From assembly GCA_015060625.1 (NCBI GenBank), contig SUYC01000007.1, forward strand, positions 124,001-188,000: 64,000 nt of DNA, written 5' to 3'. The notes below the pieces were generated by a model that made no database searches, was not told where the DNA came from, and was given only the letters and a program-made list of their open reading frames with translations. Below, piece after piece: positions 60,725 to 64,000 of the stretch. The stretch comes from Xylanibacter ruminicola (GTDB taxonomy: Bacteria > Bacteroidota > Bacteroidia > Bacteroidales > Bacteroidaceae). Positions within the stretch are counted from its first letter, which is position 1. Every line of letters begins with the position of its first letter. A program made the position numbers and the translations under genes.

Positions 60725-60815
60725 AAATAGATTTTAATGGTTAAGGTTTATGGTTGATTAATTTAGTTTTTTAAGTAATTTTGATGAAAAGGTTCGTTGT
60801 GAAACGAGCCTTTTC
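60725..60815 (+). ncRNA. Small RNA candidate (about 90 nt)
   Basis: Bounded by a promoter element (60711-60718) and a terminator hairpin (60786-60815) on the rightward strand. There is no real reading frame, only ATG-GTT-AAG-GTT-TAT-GGT-TGA at 60737. The 305-bp gap 60524-60828 otherwise holds only the kinase promoter and AT-rich sequence. Confidence 0.4.
60786..60815. terminator. Terminator hairpin 3' of trxB / small RNA candidate
   Basis: 13-bp arms (60786-60798 and 60803-60815) with a GTGA loop and one G-U pair, ending TTTTC. It lies 13 bp after the trxB stop and can serve both strands. Confidence 0.75.
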
Positions 60816-60828
60816 TGATTATATAACC

Positions 60829-61761
60829 TTACCTGTTCAGCAAGAATCTCTCGGCCTCGATGGCTGCCTGGCAACCAGAACCTGCTGCTGAGATAGCCTG
60901 ACGATAAACAGGATCGGCGCAGTCGCCTGCTACGAATACACCAGGAACCTTTGTCTTTGGTGTACCGTCGATCTTCTTCAGATAGCCTGTTTCATCCATG
61001 TCTAACCACTCCTTGAAGATGTCGGTATTGGGTTTATGTCCAATAGCCAGGAAGAATCCGTCGATGGCAATGTCAACCAGTTCTTCATCGGCTTCTCCCT
61101 TACGCTTAACCAGATGTGCACCTTCAACACCGTTCTCGCCATAAAGGCCGAGGGTGTTATGCTCAAACAGAATCTCGATGTTCTCGTTTTCCTTAACGCG
61201 CTGCTGCATCACCTGTGAGGCACGAAGGAAAGGCTTGCGTACAATCAGATAAACCTTTTTGGCCAATCCTGCCAGATAAAGGGCATCCTCGCATGCGGTA
61301 TCACCACCACCAACTACGGCAACTGTCTTCTTGCGATAGAAGAATCCGTCGCAGGTAGCGCAGGCCGATACGCCCTGACCGTTATATTTACGCTCATCGT
61401 CAAGACCTAAGTACTTGGCCGAGGCACCAGTAGCGATAATCACAGTATCGGCCTCGATCTCAGTACCATCATCGGCTGTGCAAACGTAGGGGGCCTTTGA
61501 GAAGTCAACCTTTACAATCTCTCCATTACGGATGTCGGTTCCAAAGCGCTGAGCCTGCTCCAACAGGTCCATCATCATCTGGTTGCCGTCAACACCCTGT
61601 GGATAGCCTGGAAAATTCTCAACCTCGGTAGTTTGAGTGAGCTGTCCGCCTGGTTGCATGCCACTATACTCGATGGGGCTTAAGTTGGCACGTGAGGCGT
61701 AGATGGCAGCTGTGTATCCAGCAGGACCACTACCGATAATCAAACATTTGGTATGTTCCAT
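60829..61761 (-). CDS. trxB: Thioredoxin reductase
   Basis: A 310-residue flavoprotein that passes electrons from NADPH to thioredoxin. FAD motif IIGSGPAGYTAAIYASRA (residues 8-25), redox disulfide C134-AT-C137, NADPH motif VVGGGDTACEDAL (149-161), and VFVAGDCADPVYRQAISAAGSG near the end. Usual length. It follows the peroxidase gene by 14 bp, a natural redox pair, since glutathione-peroxidase-like enzymes of this kind often use thioredoxin. Confidence 0.96.
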   Translation of the reverse strand: MEHTKCLIIGSGPAGYTAAIYASRANLSPIEYSGMQPGGQLTQTTEVENFPGYPQGVDGNQMMMDLLEQAQRFGTDIRNGEIVKVDFSKAPYVCTADDGTEIEADTVIIATGASAKYLGLDDERKYNGQGVSACATCDGFFYRKKTVAVVGGGDTACEDALYLAGLAKKVYLIVRKPFLRASQVMQQRVKENENIEILFEHNTLGLYGENGVEGAHLVKRKGEADEELVDIAIDGFFLAIGHKPNTDIFKEWLDMDETGYLKKIDGTPKTKVPGVFVAGDCADPVYRQAISAAGSGCQAAIEAERFLLNR

Positions 61762-61775
61762 ATCTCAATTATTTC

Positions 61776-62327
61776 TTATTTAAGCAGTTCTTCAATCTGC
61801 TTGGTGATATTCTCAATATTCTCTGTAGGCTCAAAGCGAGCAACAACCTGGCCCTTCTTGTTGATCAGGAACTTGGTGAAGTTCCACTTGATGTCTGGTT
61901 TCTGCTTGTAGTCGGGATCATTCTTCGACAGCATGTCTTCGAGGATGGGAGTAAGGTTGTGGTTAGGATCCCAACCAGCAAAACCCTTCTGCTCCTGCAG
62001 GAACTTGTAGAGAGGATCGGCATCTTCGCCGTTTACCTTGATTTTCTTGAAACGAGGGAACTCTGTACCAAAGTTCAGCTTGCAGAACTCGTGGATGCTC
62101 TCATCGGTTCCAGGGGCCTGCTGTCCGAACTGATTGCAGGGGAAGTCGAGAATTTCGAATCCCTGACTATGATACTGCTCATAGAGTTTCTCTAGTTCAT
62201 CGTATTGTGGCGTAAATCCACACTTAGTTGCTGTGTTTACAATCAGCAACACCTCGTTGGCGTACTCTTTCAGAGATACGTCCTTGCCTTTTCTGTCCTT
62301 GACAGTGAAGTCATAAACTGTTTTCAT
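61776..62327 (-). CDS. Glutathione peroxidase-like thiol peroxidase
   Basis: A 183-residue peroxidase of the GPx family. Catalytic Cys36 (in NTATKCGFTPQY) replaces selenocysteine; the other catalytic-site residues appear in FPCNQFGQQAPG and KWNFTKFLI. With no glutathione pathway visible, reduction by thioredoxin is likely, which fits trxB next to it. Start ATG at 62325-62327. It probably begins from a promoter within the 36 bp after the L31 terminator or by read-through. Confidence 0.92.
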   Translation of the reverse strand: MKTVYDFTVKDRKGKDVSLKEYANEVLLIVNTATKCGFTPQYDELEKLYEQYHSQGFEILDFPCNQFGQQAPGTDESIHEFCKLNFGTEFPRFKKIKVNGEDADPLYKFLQEQKGFAGWDPNHNLTPILEDMLSKNDPDYKQKPDIKWNFTKFLINKKGQVVARFEPTENIENITKQIEELLK

Positions 62328-62362
62328 ATCGTGTTGTAATAATATTCGGGTTATAAATAATA

Positions 62363-62408
62363 AAAAGATGCGGCCTTGGCATATGCAACTACCATGGACG
62401 CATCTTTT
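62363..62408. terminator. Terminator after L31
   Basis: 10-bp perfect arms AAAAGATGCG / CGCATCTTTT (62363-62372 and 62399-62408) with a 26-nt loop. Lies between L31 and the peroxidase. Confidence 0.75.
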
Positions 62409-62429
62409 AGTGTTCTTTGCGGTTTTATC

Positions 62430-62684
62430 TTACTTCTTCGCAGCCTTACCGTAGCGGCTCATGAACTTATCAACACGTCCTGCTGTGTCAACGAGCTTGC
62501 TCTTACCTGTGTAGAATGGGTGAGAGGTGCTTGAAATTTCGACTTTTACCACTGGGTAAGTTTCGCCTTCGAACTCTACAGTGTCATTTGTCTTTGCAGT
62601 AGACTTCGTAAGGAACATATCGCCGTTGGACATATCCTTGAATACGACGGGGCGATAGTTTTCTGGATGAATACCTTTTTTCAT
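62430..62684 (-). CDS. rpmE2: 50S ribosomal protein L31, type B
   Basis: An 84-residue protein of the large ribosomal subunit. It has the family pattern [15 protein letters not shown] and [24 protein letters not shown]. There are no cysteines, so it is the zinc-independent B type. The ATG at 62682-62684 is chosen; the frame extends 18 codons further, but the promoter at 62736 and conservation favour the internal start. Confidence 0.95.
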   Translation of the reverse strand: MKKGIHPENYRPVVFKDMSNGDMFLTKSTAKTNDTVEFEGETYPVVKVEISSTSHPFYTGKSKLVDTAGRVDKFMSRYGKAAKK

Positions 62685-62735
62685 TTTGAGTTTAAATATT
62701 AATGTTATAAATACTAATTTCGCATAAAGCGGGTG

Positions 62736-62767
62736 CAAAGTTACGAAGATTTTTCCGAATTTACAAA
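62736..62767 (-). promoter_or_regulatory. Promoter for L31
   Basis: Leftward TTTG (62764-62767), 20 bp, TAACTTTG (62736-62743); leader about 45 nt. Confidence 0.7.
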
Positions 62768-62784
62768 CTTTTTGTACTTTTTTC

Positions 62785-62815
62785 TTTGTTTACTCATTTT
62801 TTTGTGTTATTTTTG
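62785..62815 (+). promoter_or_regulatory. Promoter for the endonuclease-like gene
   Basis: TTTG (62785-62788), 19 bp, TATTTTTG (62808-62815), 20 bp before ATG 62836. Confidence 0.65.
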
Positions 62816-62835
62816 CAAGCATAAACAGTATTAAT

Positions 62836-63879
62836 ATGCGTAAATTTCAGTTTTTAACATTTTTATTACTCCTTGTTTGGGTGGGATGCCAAGCCAAGAA
62901 TAAAAAGGGGCAACAAGTATATGGCATAGGTTTTTATAATCTTGAGAATCTTTTTGATACCACTCACGATGAGGGTAAGAACGATTATGAGTTCATGCCT
63001 GAAGGCACATTTAAGTGGGATGCTGAGAAATATAAGTGCAAGCTTCATAATATGGCTCGCGTGCTGGCCGACATGGGCACCGATAAGTTGCCTGATGTGG
63101 GATGTGCTGCTATTGGTGTGGCTGAAGTTGAGAATGCCAAATGCCTGACCGACCTTTGCAATCAGCCCGCCTTGAAGGCCCGTAACTTTAAGTTCGTACA
63201 TATCGAAGGTCCCGATCAGCGTGGCATCGATTGTGCATTGCTTTACAATCCCCAGTTTTTCAAGGTTAAAAACGTGAAACTTGTACCTTATATATATAAT
63301 AGGCCTGAGGATGCCGGTCGTGCAACCCGTGGTTTCCTGGTGGTTAGTGGTACATTGGCCAATGAGCATGTTACTATCATTGTTAACCATCTGCCTTCGC
63401 GTGGTGCAGCTGCGTATGCCCGTGAGGATGGTGGTTCGCAGTTGCGTGTAGTAAAAGACTCGTTGCAGAAGGACGATCCCAAGGTAAAGTTGTTGATTAT
63501 GGGTGATATGAATGATGACCCCAATGATGTGTCGATGGCAAAATGCCTGGGTGCCAAGCGCGAAATCAGCGAAGTAGAAGAGGGCGGACTTTATAACCCT
63601 TGGTGGAATGTGCTGGCCTCTGGTCAGGGCACACTTCAGTTCCAAGGCTCTTGGAATCTGTTCGATCAGATTATTCTTTCATCAAATCTACTGAATCAAG
63701 CAGGCATGAACGATTTCTCTACACTGAAACTCTTTGATTATCAGGTGTTCCGTCGCGATTACCTGATTCAGCAGGAAGGTGCATACCGAGGTAATACCCT
63801 GCGCACCACAGCTGGTGGCAAATGGTTGAATGGCTATAGCGATCATCTGCCTACATTGGTTTATCTCAAGAAGAACTGA
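62836..63879 (+). CDS. Endonuclease/exonuclease/phosphatase family lipoprotein
   Basis: A 347-residue protein with a lipoprotein signal ending at C18 (LVWVGC). The domain is of the EEP fold: FYNLENLFDT (near 33), GVAEVENAKCL (metal-binding Glu, near 95), HIEGPDQRGIDCALLYN, VNHLPSRG, MGDMNDDPND and a final SDHLP histidine. It is probably an exported metal-dependent phosphoesterase or nuclease. It ends in TGATG overlapping the next gene's start. Confidence 0.88.
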   Translation: MRKFQFLTFLLLLVWVGCQAKNKKGQQVYGIGFYNLENLFDTTHDEGKNDYEFMPEGTFKWDAEKYKCKLHNMARVLADMGTDKLPDVGCAAIGVAEVENAKCLTDLCNQPALKARNFKFVHIEGPDQRGIDCALLYNPQFFKVKNVKLVPYIYNRPEDAGRATRGFLVVSGTLANEHVTIIVNHLPSRGAAAYAREDGGSQLRVVKDSLQKDDPKVKLLIMGDMNDDPNDVSMAKCLGAKREISEVEEGGLYNPWWNVLASGQGTLQFQGSWNLFDQIILSSNLLNQAGMNDFSTLKLFDYQVFRRDYLIQQEGAYRGNTLRTTAGGKWLNGYSDHLPTLVYLKKN

Positions 63880-64000
63880 TGAGCGAGGTTATAGAGTCAC
63901 ATCCCTTCGAACCCTTTATGCCGGGGCATGCTAAGCTGTTGATGCTTGGCACTTTCCCGCCTGCTGCGAAGCGATGGTGCATGCGATTTTATTACCCCAA
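63879..64000 (+). CDS. Uracil-DNA glycosylase family protein, N-terminal part (cut by window edge)
   Basis: ATG 63879 overlaps the previous stop by one base. The 40 residues present (MSEVIESHPFEPFMPGHAKL, then LMLGTFPPAAKRW and FYYPN) match the start of uracil/thymine mismatch DNA glycosylases of the Mug type, with LLGTFP as the first strand and loop of the catalytic pocket. The rest is outside the window. Confidence 0.7.
   Translation, partial: MSEVIESHPFEPFMPGHAKLLMLGTFPPAAKRWCMRFYYP

Overview
The window looks like a chromosomal segment of a Bacteroidales bacterium, most probably Prevotellaceae (Prevotella in the broad sense). The grounds are: many start regions carry the Bacteroidetes promoter form (TTTG or TTG, about 20 bp, then TAnnTTTG); Shine-Dalgarno sites are weak; and the gene families are typical of the phylum (TrpB2-type beta chain, DUF4468, DUF4293, the 'putative porin' family, a BamD-omega-DUF4293 cluster, a CBM20-bearing 4-alpha-glucanotransferase, a kinase/receiver/AraC hybrid). 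Genus assignment is inference.

Region 1 (1-18.9 kb) is a surface-polysaccharide locus. Three glycosyltransferases and an acyltransferase read rightward (1-3616). A three-gene leftward unit (membrane glycosyltransferase-like protein, FAD oxidoreductase, GtrA) has its own promoter at about 6.9 kb. A leftward run of ten genes of about 12 kb starts at 18.9 kb with a stand-alone response regulator. It continues with a priming sugar transferase, a short TolC-like protein, a Wzz-type chain-length protein with a degenerate kinase-like tail, a Wzy-like polymerase, three GT2 enzymes, a DUF4422 protein and a Wzx-like flippase. No Wza-type export protein is visible.

Region 2 (19-34.9 kb) holds core metabolism: xylulokinase; a leftward run mltG, glnS, TPR protein, DedA, manC, gmd and fcl, the last three making GDP-L-fucose for the glycan genes; malQ and a HAD phosphatase; riboflavin synthase with a structured non-coding RNA candidate upstream; a UDP-GlcNAc 2-epimerase; and rubrerythrin.

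Region 3 (35-50.3 kb) holds the anaerobic ribonucleotide reductase pair nrdDG behind a repeat-rich leader, ansA, uxaC, an RluA-type pseudouridine synthase, an HD hydrolase, menA, a porin operon with an extra 54-residue protein, uvrB, and bamD-rpoZ-DUF4293.

Region 4 (50.3-55.3 kb) is the clearest accessory segment: a primase/helicase-like protein, two unrecognised proteins, and non-coding stretches with several families of short direct and inverted repeats, including three 22-bp iteron-like units. Region 5 (55.3-64 kb) returns to ordinary genes: a two-TM protein, trpB2, a sodium:solute symporter overlapping a hybrid histidine kinase, a small RNA candidate, trxB, a glutathione peroxidase, ribosomal protein L31, a secreted endonuclease-like protein and the start of a DNA glycosylase.
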